This document shows positions 1 to 8,834 of a stretch of DNA of 64,000 bases, one piece after another. Position numbers and translations under genes: made by a program. This DNA is from Paracoccus amoyensis (GTDB taxonomy: Bacteria > Pseudomonadota > Alphaproteobacteria > Rhodobacterales > Rhodobacteraceae). Location: NCBI RefSeq assembly GCF_014490725.1, contig NZ_JACOQL010000002.1, positions 62,001-126,000 on the forward strand, read 5' to 3'. The notes under the pieces were generated by a model that was not told the origin of the DNA, did no database searches, and saw nothing but the letters and a program-made list of their open reading frames with translations. Each line of letters begins with the position of its first letter. Position 1 is the first letter of the stretch.

Positions 1-144
1 GGTCAGGCTGTCCCATGAAAATGGCTGCGCGCCCTGCTGCTCTGCAGCGTCTTGAGCGAAACTTAGTCTGGGCAGCAGAAAAAAGGCACCGGTCCCCAAG
101 GCAGACTGTAGCAGCGCGCGGCGGTTAAACGGTTGATCTTTCAT
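1..144 (-). CDS. Probable glucan biosynthesis protein (OpgG/OpgD-like), N-terminal fragment
   Basis: Only the first 48 codons lie in the window; the gene continues past the left edge. The start codon (144-142) follows an AGGCACC stretch that could serve as a ribosome binding site. The N-terminus has a positively charged segment with NRRALLQ, then a hydrophobic stretch and an Ala-Gln cleavage site, so it looks exported, probably by Tat. The segment just after the cleavage site (QPFSWDSLT) resembles the start of mature periplasmic glucan biosynthesis proteins, which build osmoregulated glucans in the periplasm. The fragment is too short to separate OpgG from OpgD or to exclude another exported protein. 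Confidence 0.5.
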   Translation of the reverse strand, partial: MKDQPFNRRALLQSALGTGAFFLLPRLSFAQDAAEQQGAQPFSWDSLT

Positions 145-394
145 AAGGTGCCTAACACGTAAGAGAAATTCGCCCTACAACCTGCCCAGTCCGTCCACGA
201 GCGCAAGACGTTCGGTTCAGACTGGCCAAGTTTCGCTAATCCAGCAAGTCCGCTTGTGTGATAATTCGCCGACTGCACGCCTGTCTGCCTCGATTCCCGT
301 GCCATTGTCGCTGAACCCGACAGGCGCAAGTCGGGGGTGGACGAACGCCCGCTGAAAGTGACAAGAAGGGCATTGAATTCAAAGGAAACACCTG

Positions 395-910
395 ATGCTT
401 GCATGGTTCACGCTTTCAGATGACAGCCCGGCTGGCGAAGCGAATCGCGTCCTTGCCGAACTGGTTCAGCGGCTGCATGATGCCGATCTTGCGCTTGCCG
501 GCGCGGTGCAGCGCAACACCGATCAGGGTTCGGATTGTGCCTGCGACATGGACCTTTTGGTGATCGGGGATGAGGATCAGCCGATCCGGATTTCGCAATC
601 GCTGGGCGCGGGTTCCACGGGCTGCCGACTGGATAGCGGCGCGTTGGAAGTGGCGGCCGGCCGCGTCGCCGCGCGGATGGAGGGTGCCCAACTGGTGATC
701 CTTCCCAAATTCGGGAAGCAAGAGGCAATTGGCCGTGGTTTTCGCAATGTGATTGCCATGGCGATCGAAAACGATCAGCCCGTTCTGCTGCATGTCCCAC
801 GGCAACAGCGTCAGGCCTTTGACGCCTTTTGTGGTGGCATGGCCCAGGAACTGCAGGCAGATCAATTGGAAGGCTGGTGCCACGCCCAGGTGGTCGAGCA
901 GGTGACATGA
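395..910 (+). CDS. DUF2478 family protein
   Basis: A 171-residue soluble protein of the DUF2478 family. The diagnostic blocks are GAGSTGCRLD at residues 71-80 and KFGKQEAIGRGFR at 105-117. Family members are often found beside molybdenum uptake or molybdoenzyme genes and have been likened to nucleoside triphosphatases, but I see no classical Walker A loop and the function is not established. An AAAGGA ribosome binding site lies about 7 bases before the ATG. The stop codon overlaps the tusA start by 4 bases (ATGA), so the two are translationally coupled. TusA can feed sulfur to molybdenum cofactor synthesis, so a shared role is possible, but that is inference. Confidence 0.8.
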   Translation: MLAWFTLSDDSPAGEANRVLAELVQRLHDADLALAGAVQRNTDQGSDCACDMDLLVIGDEDQPIRISQSLGAGSTGCRLDSGALEVAAGRVAARMEGAQLVILPKFGKQEAIGRGFRNVIAMAIENDQPVLLHVPRQQRQAFDAFCGGMAQELQADQLEGWCHAQVVEQVT

Positions 911-1182
911 CCCGGCCCATCGACATCGACGCCCGTGGCATGTTGTGTCCGTTGCCGGTGCTGCGACTGCGCAAGGCCTTGTTGTCGTTGCCAGTCGGCG
1001 GACAGGTTCGGATGATCGTGACGGATACGATGGCATTGGTCGATGTGCCGCATTTCTGTTCCGATGCAGGCCATGCCTTGATCAGCGTCACTGAAATTGC
1101 GGACAGGCAGCATGAATTCGTCGTCGCAAGGGGGCTGTCTGCCCCCTTGGCCGCAAGCGGCCTTCCCCCCGAGGATATTTGA
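907..1182 (+). CDS. tusA: TusA-family sulfurtransferase
   Basis: A 91-residue TusA/SirA-like sulfur carrier. The hallmark DARGMLCPLP places the persulfide-forming cysteine at Cys14 in a CPxP motif at the start of the first helix. In this family the Cys accepts sulfur from a cysteine desulfurase and passes it on for tRNA thiolation or molybdenum cofactor enzymes. I chose the ATG at 907 because it overlaps the upstream stop and puts the CPxP motif at its usual position; a longer in-frame extension to 829 has no family similarity. The last ~18 residues are encoded by a dispersed hairpin element (see 1130-1196), so this tail is probably not part of the ancestral fold. Confidence 0.9.
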   Translation: MTRPIDIDARGMLCPLPVLRLRKALLSLPVGGQVRMIVTDTMALVDVPHFCSDAGHALISVTEIADRQHEFVVARGLSAPLAASGLPPEDI

Positions 1183-1196
1183 GCACAGAAGATGAC
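1130..1196 (+). repeat. Hairpin-plus-tail intergenic element, copy A
   Basis: GGGGGC (1130-1135) pairs with GCCCCC (1141-1146). A second perfect hairpin, GGCCGC-AA-GCGGCC, spans 1149-1162. A C-run followed by GAGGATATTT ends at 1180, and ACAGAAGATG ends at 1194. The same plan recurs at 12725-12783 (minus), 15442-15496 and 18722-18774. This copy covers the end of tusA and runs into the mbfA start codon, so its AGAAGATG tail supplies the mbfA start region. Confidence 0.7.
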
Positions 1197-2172
1197 CTTT
1201 CCGACACTGCACAACCGCAAACGCTTTTCCGACCTGTCCGAGAAAGAGGTATTGGCGCTGGCCATTTCCTCGGAGGAGGATGACGCCCGGATCTATCGCA
1301 ATTGGGCCGAGTTTCTGCGGGCGGATTACCCGGCGACGGCCGCGATTTTTGACGGGGTTGGCGCCGAGGAAGATGAGCATCGCCGGTTGTTGATCGAGGC
1401 CTATCGCACGCGTTTCGGTGAAGCGATTCCGGTGATCCGGCGCGAGCATGTCGCGGGTTATTACAGCCGTCGCCCGGCATGGATGATGCAGACCATGACG
1501 TTGGAGGCCATCCGCAACGAAGCCGCGTTGATGGAGCATGATGCAGCCGAGTTCTATGTCCGCGCGGCGCAGCGCAGCACGGATGTCGTGACGCGCAAGC
1601 TGTTGGGTGATCTGGCGGCGGCCGAACGGGGGCATGAAAGCAAGGCCGAAGATTTGAGGGCCGAGCATCTGGCTGATCAGGCGCAGGAAGAAGAAGATGC
1701 CGTGCGCCACCGCGAGTTTGTGCTGACCTGGGTGCAGCCGGGATTGGCGGGGCTGATGGATGGCAGTGTCTCAACGCTGGCACCGATTTTTGCGACCGCC
1801 TTTGCCACGCAGGATCCTTGGACCACGTTTCTGGTCGGGCTGGCGGCCAGTATCGGGGCCGGGATCAGCATGGGCTTTACCGAAGCGGCGTCGGATGACG
1901 GCATCGTATCCGGGCGTGGATCGCCGCTGAAGCGCGGCATTGCATCGGGCGTGATGACGACAGTGGGCGGACTGGGCCATGCCCTGCCCTATCTGATTCC
2001 GCACTTCTGGACCGCGACTTTTATCGCGCTGATCGTGGTTTTCGTCGAGCTTTGGGCCATTGCGTGGATCCAGAAACGCTGGATGCAGACCCCGTTCTGG
2101 CGCGCCGTCTTGCAAGTGGTCGTCGGGGGTGGTTTGGTGCTGGCTGCGGGCATTCTGATCGGTTCGGGTTAG
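1192..2172 (+). CDS. mbfA: Membrane-bound ferritin/iron exporter MbfA (ferritin-like plus VIT1 domains)
   Basis: A 326-residue two-domain protein. Residues ~15-160 form a ferritin/rubrerythrin-like four-helix domain with ExxH metal-binding motifs at E60-H63 and E145-H148 and further acidic residues (E28, E29, E110, E115). Residues ~180-326 are hydrophobic and match the VIT1/CCC1 iron transporter domain, with several membrane segments. In rhizobia this architecture (MbfA) exports iron and protects against iron and peroxide stress, usually under Irr control; I could not identify an Irr operator here. The start codon lies in the tail of repeat copy A. The nitroreductase gene follows after 21 bases. 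Confidence 0.88.
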   Translation: MTFPTLHNRKRFSDLSEKEVLALAISSEEDDARIYRNWAEFLRADYPATAAIFDGVGAEEDEHRRLLIEAYRTRFGEAIPVIRREHVAGYYSRRPAWMMQTMTLEAIRNEAALMEHDAAEFYVRAAQRSTDVVTRKLLGDLAAAERGHESKAEDLRAEHLADQAQEEEDAVRHREFVLTWVQPGLAGLMDGSVSTLAPIFATAFATQDPWTTFLVGLAASIGAGISMGFTEAASDDGIVSGRGSPLKRGIASGVMTTVGGLGHALPYLIPHFWTATFIALIVVFVELWAIAWIQKRWMQTPFWRAVLQVVVGGGLVLAAGILIGSG

Positions 2173-2193
2173 TTCGGCAGCAGGGGGATCACG

Positions 2194-2862
2194 ATGAGCT
2201 ATGTTCCGCTACCGCTGCCCGACCGGGTTCAGCTTGCGCCCGAGGAATCGCTGGCCCATGTGCGGGCGTATCGCGACTATATGCGCAAGCGCCATTCCGT
2301 GCGCGAGTTTTCGGCGGATCCGGTGGACGCCGCGGTGATACGGGCCTGCGTCGAAGTGGCAGGAACAGCCCCATCCGGCGCCAACCAGCAGCCCTGGCAT
2401 TTCGTGGCGATCAGCGATGCCGCCATGAAGGCGCGTATCCGCGAAGCCGCGGAGGAGGAGGAGCGGGCGTTTTATGCTGGCGGGGGCGGTGATGAGTGGC
2501 TGGCCACATTAGAGCCGGTAGGCACGGGCCCGGACAAGCCGCATCTGACCACTGCGCCGTGGCTGATCGTGGTCTTCGCCCAGCGTTACGGGCTGGAGGA
2601 CGGTCGGCGCCACAAGCATTATTATGTGCCTGAAAGTGTCGGAATCGCCTGTGGCATGCTGATTTCCGCAATCCACCATGCCGGGCTGGTGACACTGGAA
2701 CATACCCCAAACCCGATGAAGTTCCTGAATGAGCTTTGCAATCGGCCCGACAATGAAAAGCCGGTGATGATCCTGCCGGTTGGGCTGCCCGCCGCCACGG
2801 CGACCGTCCCGGCTGCGGCCAAGCGGAAAAAGCCGTTGGATCAGATCATGACCATTTTCTGA
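2194..2862 (+). CDS. Nitroreductase-family flavoprotein, iodotyrosine deiodinase-like
   Basis: A 222-residue FMN-binding nitroreductase-fold protein. The RKRHSVREFS segment (31-40) and TAPSGANQQPWHF (58-70) are the FMN phosphate/ring-binding blocks. The second half (HYYVPESVGIA, then the TPNPM, NEKPVMILPVG and KRKKPLDQIM segments) resembles the iodotyrosine deiodinase branch more than classical nitroreductases. Bacterial relatives carry out reductive dehalogenation or other flavin-dependent reductions; the substrate here is unknown. It follows mbfA by 21 bases, and its stop codon overlaps the next gene's start by one base (TGATG), so it probably belongs to the same transcript. Confidence 0.8.
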   Translation: MSYVPLPLPDRVQLAPEESLAHVRAYRDYMRKRHSVREFSADPVDAAVIRACVEVAGTAPSGANQQPWHFVAISDAAMKARIREAAEEEERAFYAGGGGDEWLATLEPVGTGPDKPHLTTAPWLIVVFAQRYGLEDGRRHKHYYVPESVGIACGMLISAIHHAGLVTLEHTPNPMKFLNELCNRPDNEKPVMILPVGLPAATATVPAAAKRKKPLDQIMTIF

Positions 2863-3787
2863 TGCTGGCTGTCTTTCTGAAAACGCTGCCGTTCTTCGGG
2901 CTGATCGGGCTGGGCTGGCTGGCCGCACGCACCCGCTTTTTCCCCGAAGAAGCGGCGGCCTGGCTGACCAGGTTCGTCTTTTTCTTTGCGTTGTCGGCGA
3001 TGCTGTTCCGCTTTGCTGCGGGGCTGGATATCGGGCAGCTTTTCGATATGCGCTTTGCGCTGGCCTATCTGATCGGATCGTTTCTGATCTGGGTGATCGG
3101 CATGGCCGTCGCACGCTGGCGCGGACTGCCGCTGACCGAAGCCGCGATGGAGGCGCAATGCTGCATGATCGGCAATACCGGCTTTCTGGGTGTGCCGATG
3201 CTGGTGGTTCTGCTGGGCGATCGCGCCATCGGGCCGGTGCTGATGGTGCTGACCATCGACATGCTGGTGTTTTCGACACTGATCACCCTGATCATCCATG
3301 CCGCACGCAGTGGCGGTATCCGGCTGGCTACCCTTGGCCCGATCTTGCGGGGGATCGTCGCAAACCCGATGATCCTGTCCATGGTCGCCGGGCTGCTGTG
3401 GTCCGAACTTGGCCTGCCGCTGCCCGGACCGTTCGACGAATTTCTGGCGATGCTGGGCGCGGCGGCGACACCCGGGGCACTGTTTGCCATTGGCGCCAGC
3501 CTTGCCGGACGTCGTGTGAGCGACTGGCGGCATCGGCATGGCTTAGCTTTGCCAAGCTGGCGCTGCATCCGTTGGCTGTCGGGATTTCGGCGTGGCTGCT
3601 GTTGGTCAATCCCTTTGCGGCGGGCGTCATGGTGGCCGCCGCGGCGCTGCCAGTTGCCGGAAACGTCTATATTCTGGCGCAATATTTCGGCGTGGCCCAG
3701 CAGCGCGTTTCGGCAGCGATTCTGATTTCAACGGCCCTCAGCATCGTGACCATTCCGCTGGTCATGCTGCTGATCGGCCAAGCCTAA
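2862..3787 (+). pseudogene. AEC-family (auxin efflux carrier-like) permease, frameshifted
   Basis: The first reading frame gives about 220 residues of a hydrophobic AEC/malonate-type carrier. After about 3515 that frame turns into Arg/Trp-rich nonsense and stops near 3725. The family-like continuation ([17 protein letters not shown], then several membrane helices and a clean stop at 3785-3787) lies in the frame one base back. One missing base near 3515-3525 restores an open frame of ~308 residues, the usual family size. The gene starts on the stop codon of the nitroreductase and ends 20 bases before the crotonase. It may be a recent inactivation or a sequencing error. Confidence 0.8.
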
Positions 3788-3807
3788 ACCCAAGGGAAGG
3801 GAAGACT

Positions 3808-4608
3808 ATGCGTGGTATCGACAGTCTGGATCTGAAAAATATCCTGTTGCAGGTGGACGATCAGGGGATCGCAACCGTCACGCTGAACCGCCCGGAAAAG
3901 CGGAATGCCCTGGATCTGGCCACGATTGACGAGCTGGTCGATATCTTCGTGACGCTGCCCCGCGCGGGCGTGCGGGCGGTGATCTTGCAGGCAAAGGGCG
4001 ATCATTTCAGCGCGGGTCTGGATCTGGTCGAACATCACCGCGAAGAACGCAGCGCGGCTGATTTCATGCATGTCTGCCTGCGCTGGCACGAGGCCTTCAA
4101 CAAGATGGAATATGGCGGCGTTCCGATCATCGCCGTTCTGAAAGGCGCGGTTGTCGGCGGCGGGCTGGAACTGGCCAGTGCGGCGCATATCCGCGTGGCA
4201 TCCCACGACACCTATTTCGGCCTGCCCGAGGGGCAACGCGGTCTGTTTACCGGCGGCGGCGCGACGATCCGCGTGGCCGATCTGATCGGCAAGGCGCGGA
4301 TGATCGACATGATGCTGTCGGGCCGTCTGTATCGTGGGCAGGAGGCCGTCGATGTCGGCCTGTGCCAGTATCTGGTCGACGACGCCGAAGCGAAGGCATG
4401 GGACATCGCCCGCGCCGCCGCGCAAAATCCGCCGCTGTCCAACTTTGCCATCTGTAGCGCCATCAGCCACATGCAGAATATGAGCGCGCTGGACGCCGCC
4501 TATGCCGAAGCCGTTGTTGCGGGCGTGGTCAATACGCAAGAGGCGGCAAAGGAACGGCTGGCATCCTTCGCCAAGGGAACAGCGGCCAAAGTGAAGCCTG
4601 CGGATTAA
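3808..4608 (+). CDS. Enoyl-CoA hydratase/isomerase (crotonase) family protein
   Basis: A 266-residue crotonase-fold enzyme. The oxyanion-hole blocks are visible as HFSAGLDL (67-74) and [11 protein letters not shown] (113-123). Two acidic residues, E121 and E141 (in GLPEGQRG), sit where the hydratase catalytic glutamates are found. This suggests hydration or isomerisation of an acyl-CoA, but the substrate cannot be read. I use the ATG at 3808, preceded by AAGGGAAGG, because upstream in-frame sequence overlaps the permease gene and shows no family similarity. It is the last gene of the plus-strand run that starts at 395. Confidence 0.87.
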   Translation: MRGIDSLDLKNILLQVDDQGIATVTLNRPEKRNALDLATIDELVDIFVTLPRAGVRAVILQAKGDHFSAGLDLVEHHREERSAADFMHVCLRWHEAFNKMEYGGVPIIAVLKGAVVGGGLELASAAHIRVASHDTYFGLPEGQRGLFTGGGATIRVADLIGKARMIDMMLSGRLYRGQEAVDVGLCQYLVDDAEAKAWDIARAAAQNPPLSNFAICSAISHMQNMSALDAAYAEAVVAGVVNTQEAAKERLASFAKGTAAKVKPAD

Positions 4609-4783
4609 GTGCCCGGGACGATTCGGCCGTGCCCACCCCGTTCAGGGCCGTCAGCAATCTGCTTTGGCAAAAGAAGGTATGAGTTTTACTTATGACGGCT
4701 GCGAGGCATTTTCGTTTGATTGCCGACCCTGCCTGAACCTATCCCTTACGCCAACGAGCAGACGGCAAAAGGGATAACCTGGC

Positions 4784-5923
4784 ATGAATTTTTCGTTCAC
4801 TGTGGCAGCGGCACTTGTGCTGAACTCTTCCATAGCAATGGCAAGTGACGCTTCGACTGAAGTATCAGCCGAAAAGGCCTTTGCGACGGCTGTTGCCGAA
4901 TATGACATTCCGGGGCTGATCGTCGGGGTGACGCAGAATGGCCAGCACAGCTTTTATGCGACCGGGCTGGCATCGCGGGAAGAGCAGCGTCCGGTGACGC
5001 CGGACACGCTGTTTGAACTTGGCTCGATCAGCAAGATATTCAACGTGACCCTTGCCGCATTGGCCGAAGAGCACGGGCAACTGTCGCTGAGCGATTCAGT
5101 ATCGCAGCATCTGGGCGTGCTGGAGGGCACCGCGTTTGGCGGGCTGACCCTGATGGATCTGGCGACGCATAATTCCGGCGGCCTGCCGCTGCAGGTGCCG
5201 GATGACGCCAAAACCACAGACGACCTGATTGCGTGGCTGGCGGATTGGCAGCCGGCCCAGCCGGGCGCGCGCAGCTACTCGAACATCAGCATCGGTCTGC
5301 TGGGTCACGTCACGGCACAGGCGATGAACCAATCCTTTGCAGCCGCGGTGCAGGCCCGATTGCTGCCCCTGTTGGGCATGACAAATACCTGGATCGACGT
5401 TCCGGCGACTGCCACGCCAGATTACGCCTTTGGCTATGATCGCGACACGAACGCCCCGATCCGCGTCAATCCCGGCGTGCTGGCGGATGAGGCTTATGGT
5501 ATCAAATCCAGCGCCCGTGACATGCTGCGGCTGCTGGATGCCCAGATGGATCAAAGCGGTCTACCCGACGATCTGGCAGCGGCCATCGTCCAAACACAGC
5601 GCCCGCAACGCCGGACCGACAGTTTCGAACAGGCCATGATCTGGGAACGCTACCCGCTGCCGATCGATTTGCAGCAGATGATCAAAGGCAACAGCACCGA
5701 TTTCATCCTGAATGCACAGCCCGCCAGCGCGGTTGACCCCGCGTCGGGGAAGAATGGCGATGTCATTCTTAGCAAGACCGGCGCGACCAACGGCTTTGGC
5801 GCCTATGTCGCGGTGATCCCGTCACGTCAGCTTGGAATCGTCGTTCTGGCAAATCGCAATTTCCCGAACGAGGCACGCGTCACCGCCACCTATCACCTGA
5901 TCGAACAGCTGCTTCTGCCTTGA
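4784..5923 (+). CDS. ampC: Class C (AmpC-type) beta-lactamase
   Basis: A 379-residue exported serine hydrolase with all class C hallmarks: a signal peptide ending near AMA-SDAS (residue 20), the SxxK motif SISK at 81-84 (nucleophile Ser81), the YSN motif at 165-167 and KTG at 331-333. The block LMDLATHNSGGLPLQVPDD and the overall length also match AmpC rather than DD-peptidases or esterases. It would hydrolyse cephalosporins in the periplasm. No ampR regulator is adjacent, so control is either constitutive or from elsewhere. The 175-base region upstream shows no obvious promoter. It converges with yaiI over a 140-base gap. Confidence 0.87.
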   Translation: MNFSFTVAAALVLNSSIAMASDASTEVSAEKAFATAVAEYDIPGLIVGVTQNGQHSFYATGLASREEQRPVTPDTLFELGSISKIFNVTLAALAEEHGQLSLSDSVSQHLGVLEGTAFGGLTLMDLATHNSGGLPLQVPDDAKTTDDLIAWLADWQPAQPGARSYSNISIGLLGHVTAQAMNQSFAAAVQARLLPLLGMTNTWIDVPATATPDYAFGYDRDTNAPIRVNPGVLADEAYGIKSSARDMLRLLDAQMDQSGLPDDLAAAIVQTQRPQRRTDSFEQAMIWERYPLPIDLQQMIKGNSTDFILNAQPASAVDPASGKNGDVILSKTGATNGFGAYVAVIPSRQLGIVVLANRNFPNEARVTATYHLIEQLLLP

Positions 5924-6063
5924 AGATCGGCATGGGTGGCGTTGCCGCGGCGTCGCAGGGACAGGTCGTCTCGCGGCATCCGTGCAGGCGTATTCGCACC
6001 CCTCGCCTGCCTGCTGCCCAGAGCGGTTTTTTACCCCCGTGTCCCGCAAGGCTTTCGGCCGCC

Positions 6064-6519
6064 TCAGGCGCTTTTGGCAGCGGTCGTCAGCAACCGATCC
6101 AGCGATTGCAGAAAATAGGACCGATCCGCCTTGCCAAATGCCTTGCCGCCGCCCTGATGGAACGGGTCGGCGGCACGGATATCCTGCATCAGGTCGCGGG
6201 TCGCCAGCCGGGGGCCGATATTTGCCAGCGTCAGCACTTCGCCGTCATGCTGGATCACCGCCGCCCCCGCCTTCAGGCAGCGGTCGGCCAGCGGCAGGTC
6301 GCTGGTCACCACCACATCGCCCGGACCGCATTGCTCGGCGATCCACTTGTCGGCCTCATCCGGCCCTTCGGCCACGATCTTCAGCGTCACCAGCGGATTG
6401 GCGGGCATACGCAGGCCACCATTGCACACCAGCACCATCGGAACGCGCAGCCGGGTGGCGACGCGTTCTGCCTCGGCCTTGACCGGACAGGCATCGGCAT
6501 CGATGTAAAGCGTCGTCAC
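6064..6519 (-). CDS. yaiI: UPF0178 (YaiI/YqxD, DUF188) family protein
   Basis: A 151-residue protein starting with the family signature [18 protein letters not shown]. Further blocks are [16 protein letters not shown] in the middle and [14 protein letters not shown] near the end. The fold is PIN-like, and the conserved Asp residues ([15 protein letters not shown]) suggest a metal-dependent nuclease-like site, but the function is unproven. It lies 3 bases downstream of dapD on the same strand and is probably co-transcribed with it. Confidence 0.85.
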   Translation of the reverse strand: MTTLYIDADACPVKAEAERVATRLRVPMVLVCNGGLRMPANPLVTLKIVAEGPDEADKWIAEQCGPGDVVVTSDLPLADRCLKAGAAVIQHDGEVLTLANIGPRLATRDLMQDIRAADPFHQGGGKAFGKADRSYFLQSLDRLLTTAAKSA

Positions 6520-6522
6520 CGG

Positions 6523-7344
6523 TCAGTCGCGCAGCAGATCGTTGATCGAGGTTTTGGACCGCGTCTGCGCGTCCACCCGCTTCACGATCACCGCGCAATA
6601 CAGGTTCACCCCGTTTTTCGACGGCAGCGAACCGGACACGACAACCGAACCGGCGGGCACTTCGCCATACATGACCTCGCCCGTTTCACGATCCACGATC
6701 TTGGTGGACTGGCCGATATAGACGCCCATGCCCAGAACCGCGCCTTCGCGGACGATACAGCCCTCGACGACCTCGGAACGCGCACCGATGAAGCAATTGT
6801 CTTCGATGATCGTCGGGCCTGCCTGCAACGGTTCCAACACGCCGCCAATGCCGACACCGCCCGACAGGTGAACATTTTTGCCGATCTGCGCACAGGAACC
6901 AACCGTCACCCAGGTATCGACCATCGTGCCCTCATCCACAAAGGCGCCAAGGTTCACGAAAGACGGCATCAGGATCGCGCCCTTGCCGATAAAGGCCGAA
7001 CGACGCACGATTGACCCCGGCACCGCGCGGAAACCGGCAGCACGCCACTGATTGTCGCCCCAGCCTTCGAATTTGCTGGGCACCTTGTCCCACCAGTTCG
7101 CGCCCTGCGGACCGCCCGACATCTGCTCCATATCATTCAGGCGGAACGACAGCAGCACCGCTTTCTTGGCCCACTGGTTCACATGCCAGTCATTCCCACG
7201 CTTTTCTGCCACCCGCAGCGCGCCGGTATCCAGCCGGTTCAGCGTCTCTTCAACGGCCTCGCGCATCTCGCCCTGCGTGGCGGGGGTGATGTCGGCACGG
7301 TTGTCCCATGCGATCTCGATGGCGTGTTCCAAAGCTTGGGTCAT
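6523..7344 (-). CDS. dapD: 2,3,4,5-tetrahydropyridine-2,6-dicarboxylate N-succinyltransferase
   Basis: A 273-residue DapD of normal size. It succinylates tetrahydrodipicolinate in the succinylase branch of lysine and diaminopimelate synthesis. The central part shows the left-handed beta-helix hexapeptide pattern ([48 protein letters not shown]). I chose the ATG at 7344-7342 because the protein then begins with the normal N-terminal helical domain (TQALEHAIE); the frame runs open much further upstream without similarity. A divergent 108-base spacer separates it from the LOG-family gene. Confidence 0.95.
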   Translation of the reverse strand: MTQALEHAIEIAWDNRADITPATQGEMREAVEETLNRLDTGALRVAEKRGNDWHVNQWAKKAVLLSFRLNDMEQMSGGPQGANWWDKVPSKFEGWGDNQWRAAGFRAVPGSIVRRSAFIGKGAILMPSFVNLGAFVDEGTMVDTWVTVGSCAQIGKNVHLSGGVGIGGVLEPLQAGPTIIEDNCFIGARSEVVEGCIVREGAVLGMGVYIGQSTKIVDRETGEVMYGEVPAGSVVVSGSLPSKNGVNLYCAVIVKRVDAQTRSKTSINDLLRD

Positions 7345-7452
7345 GATGGCCCTCTCCCTGATGTATCGCGTTCCGGTGGAAATTGTCTTCACAGGGCTAT
7401 AAGCGGGGAACAAAGCCCGCGCAATCCGCGCAGGCCACCTGATGAGGGTTGA

Positions 7453-8286
7453 ATGAACGAGAAAGACGAACGCGATCGCGCCCATCCCTTCCCGCATAGC
7501 GAAGAGGACCTGGTTCGCGCCGACCGAATTGCCGATACGCCCCAGACCCGCGCCCCGGCCTATCGTCTGGCCTTTGCCGATCAGGATTTCCTGCTCCGCG
7601 AGGAATTGCGCCCGATCCGGCTGCAACTGGAACTGCTGAAGCCGCAATTGGTTCTGGACGAACGCGGCATCGAATCCACCGTGGTCATGTTCGGCGGCGC
7701 ACGCATCCCGGCCCCCGAACAGGCCGATGTCGCGCGGACCAAGACGCTGGCAGAACTGTCGAAATATTTCGAACAGGCGCGGCGCTTTGCCTATATGATG
7801 ACCGAACGCAGCCTGAAAACCTATGGCCGAGAGTTTGTCATCTGCACCGGCGGCGGGCCGGGCGTGATGGAGGCCGGAAACCTTGGTGCGCATGAAGCCG
7901 GCGGCCAATCCATCGGCCTGAACATCGTTCTGCCCCATGAACAGGCACCGAACGAATATGTGACGCCAGATTTATCCTTCAATTTCCACTATTTCGCCAT
8001 TCGCAAGATGCATTTCCTGATGCGGGCCCGCGCCGTCACCGTCTTTCCCGGCGGCTTTGGCACGCTGGACGAATTGTTCGAGACGCTGACCCTGATCCAG
8101 ACCCACCGGATGAAGCCCATTCCCGTCCTGCTGTTCGGCCAGGAATTCTGGGACAAGATCATCGACTGGAAAGCACTGGCCGATGCAGGCACCATCAGCG
8201 ACGTTGACCTGAGCCTGTTCCAATATGTCGAAACCGCCGAAGAGGCGGTCGAAATCATCGACAACTGGCGCGATACGGGCACGTAA
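7453..8286 (+). CDS. LOG-family (TIGR00730) nucleotide phosphoribohydrolase-like protein
   Basis: A 277-residue Rossmann-fold protein of the LOG/lysine-decarboxylase-like family. The signature blocks are GGGPGVMEA (133-141) and PGGFGTLDE (199-207), which form the ribose/phosphate-binding active site. Family members split nucleotide monophosphates into base and ribose 5-phosphate; the plant enzymes activate cytokinins. The ~75-residue N-terminal extension is typical of the longer bacterial forms. It is transcribed alone, diverges from dapD and ends just before a symmetric hairpin (8292-8324). Confidence 0.85.
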   Translation: MNEKDERDRAHPFPHSEEDLVRADRIADTPQTRAPAYRLAFADQDFLLREELRPIRLQLELLKPQLVLDERGIESTVVMFGGARIPAPEQADVARTKTLAELSKYFEQARRFAYMMTERSLKTYGREFVICTGGGPGVMEAGNLGAHEAGGQSIGLNIVLPHEQAPNEYVTPDLSFNFHYFAIRKMHFLMRARAVTVFPGGFGTLDELFETLTLIQTHRMKPIPVLLFGQEFWDKIIDWKALADAGTISDVDLSLFQYVETAEEAVEIIDNWRDTGT

Positions 8287-8291
8287 AACCG

Positions 8292-8324
8292 ATTGCGCGA
8301 CGTCGCTATCCGGTGTCGCGCAAT
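8292..8324. terminator. Perfect 10-bp hairpin between convergent genes
   Basis: ATTGCGCGAC (8292-8301) pairs perfectly with GTCGCGCAAT (8315-8324) around a 13-base loop. On the minus strand the stem is followed by CGGTTTTACG, a short U-run. It sits between the LOG gene and the convergent marR gene and can serve as a terminator, most convincingly for marR. Confidence 0.55.
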
Positions 8325-8336
8325 ATCTGGCTTGCA

Positions 8337-8813
8337 TCACTCCTCTTTTGGTTCCTGCATCAGCGTATCTGCATAGCGCCGCATCAGGCGAACCAGATCG
8401 TCGATATCAGCGACATCCCAATCGGCAAAAGCCGCACGTGCAATCCTTTCACGGGCAGCATCAATGCGGTCGATCATCTTCCTGCCGCTATCCGTGATCA
8501 CCGCTTCGCGAACACGGCGATCCTTTCCGCCCGCGCGACGCTGAATCAGGCCCAGACTTTCCAGCCTGGCGACCTGCCGGCTGACCGTCGTGTAGTCACG
8601 CCCGACACGATCCGCCAGCTCCACCACCCCGATCGGCCCCGATCTACCGATCAGCACCAGCAGCGGAAACAATGCCCGATCAAGCGTGATCCCCGCAGCC
8701 TTGACCATAAATTCATCCCGCTGCGGACGGGCCATGACCGCTGCAATATCAAGCACTGCGGCATGCAGATTTCTGAACTGATCAGATATATGTGTATCAT
8801 GCACGTTATTCAT
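8337..8813 (-). CDS. MarR-family transcriptional regulator
   Basis: A 158-residue winged-helix regulator. The DNA-binding region reads VVELADRVGRDYTTVSRQVARLESLGL, followed by a wing with AGGKDRRVREAVIT, which is the MarR pattern. MarR proteins bind palindromes as dimers and release DNA when they bind a phenolic or oxidised ligand. The gene diverges from a quinone oxidoreductase-like gene. Two related palindromes, one inside its own first codons (8789-8808) and one in the spacer (8835-8855), suggest it represses both itself and the oxidoreductase. Confidence 0.88.
   Translation of the reverse strand: MNNVHDTHISDQFRNLHAAVLDIAAVMARPQRDEFMVKAAGITLDRALFPLLVLIGRSGPIGVVELADRVGRDYTTVSRQVARLESLGLIQRRAGGKDRRVREAVITDSGRKMIDRIDAARERIARAAFADWDVADIDDLVRLMRRYADTLMQEPKEE
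8789..8808. promoter_or_regulatory. Candidate MarR operator O1, inside the start of marR
   Basis: TATGTGTATCATGCACGTTA is an imperfect palindrome. Its reverse complement matches the O2 site at 8835-8855 in 16 of 20 aligned positions. It overlaps codons 2-8 of marR, so binding here would block the regulator's own expression. Confidence 0.6.
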
Positions 8814-8834
8814 TGACGAATCCAGCCTCGCTAT

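Noticed and set aside
141..404. An 87-codon minus-strand open frame upstream of the DUF2478 gene.
   Set aside because: It overlaps the divergent promoter region and the start of the DUF2478 gene and has no recognisable protein pattern.
829..906. An upstream extension of tusA to 829.
   Set aside because: It overlaps the DUF2478 gene, reads as Trp/Gly/Arg-rich nonsense and would move the CPxP motif away from its usual place.
7345..7938. Long open extension upstream of dapD, giving a 471-residue frame.
   Set aside because: It is the reverse of the LOG-family gene, which has clear family motifs on the plus strand.
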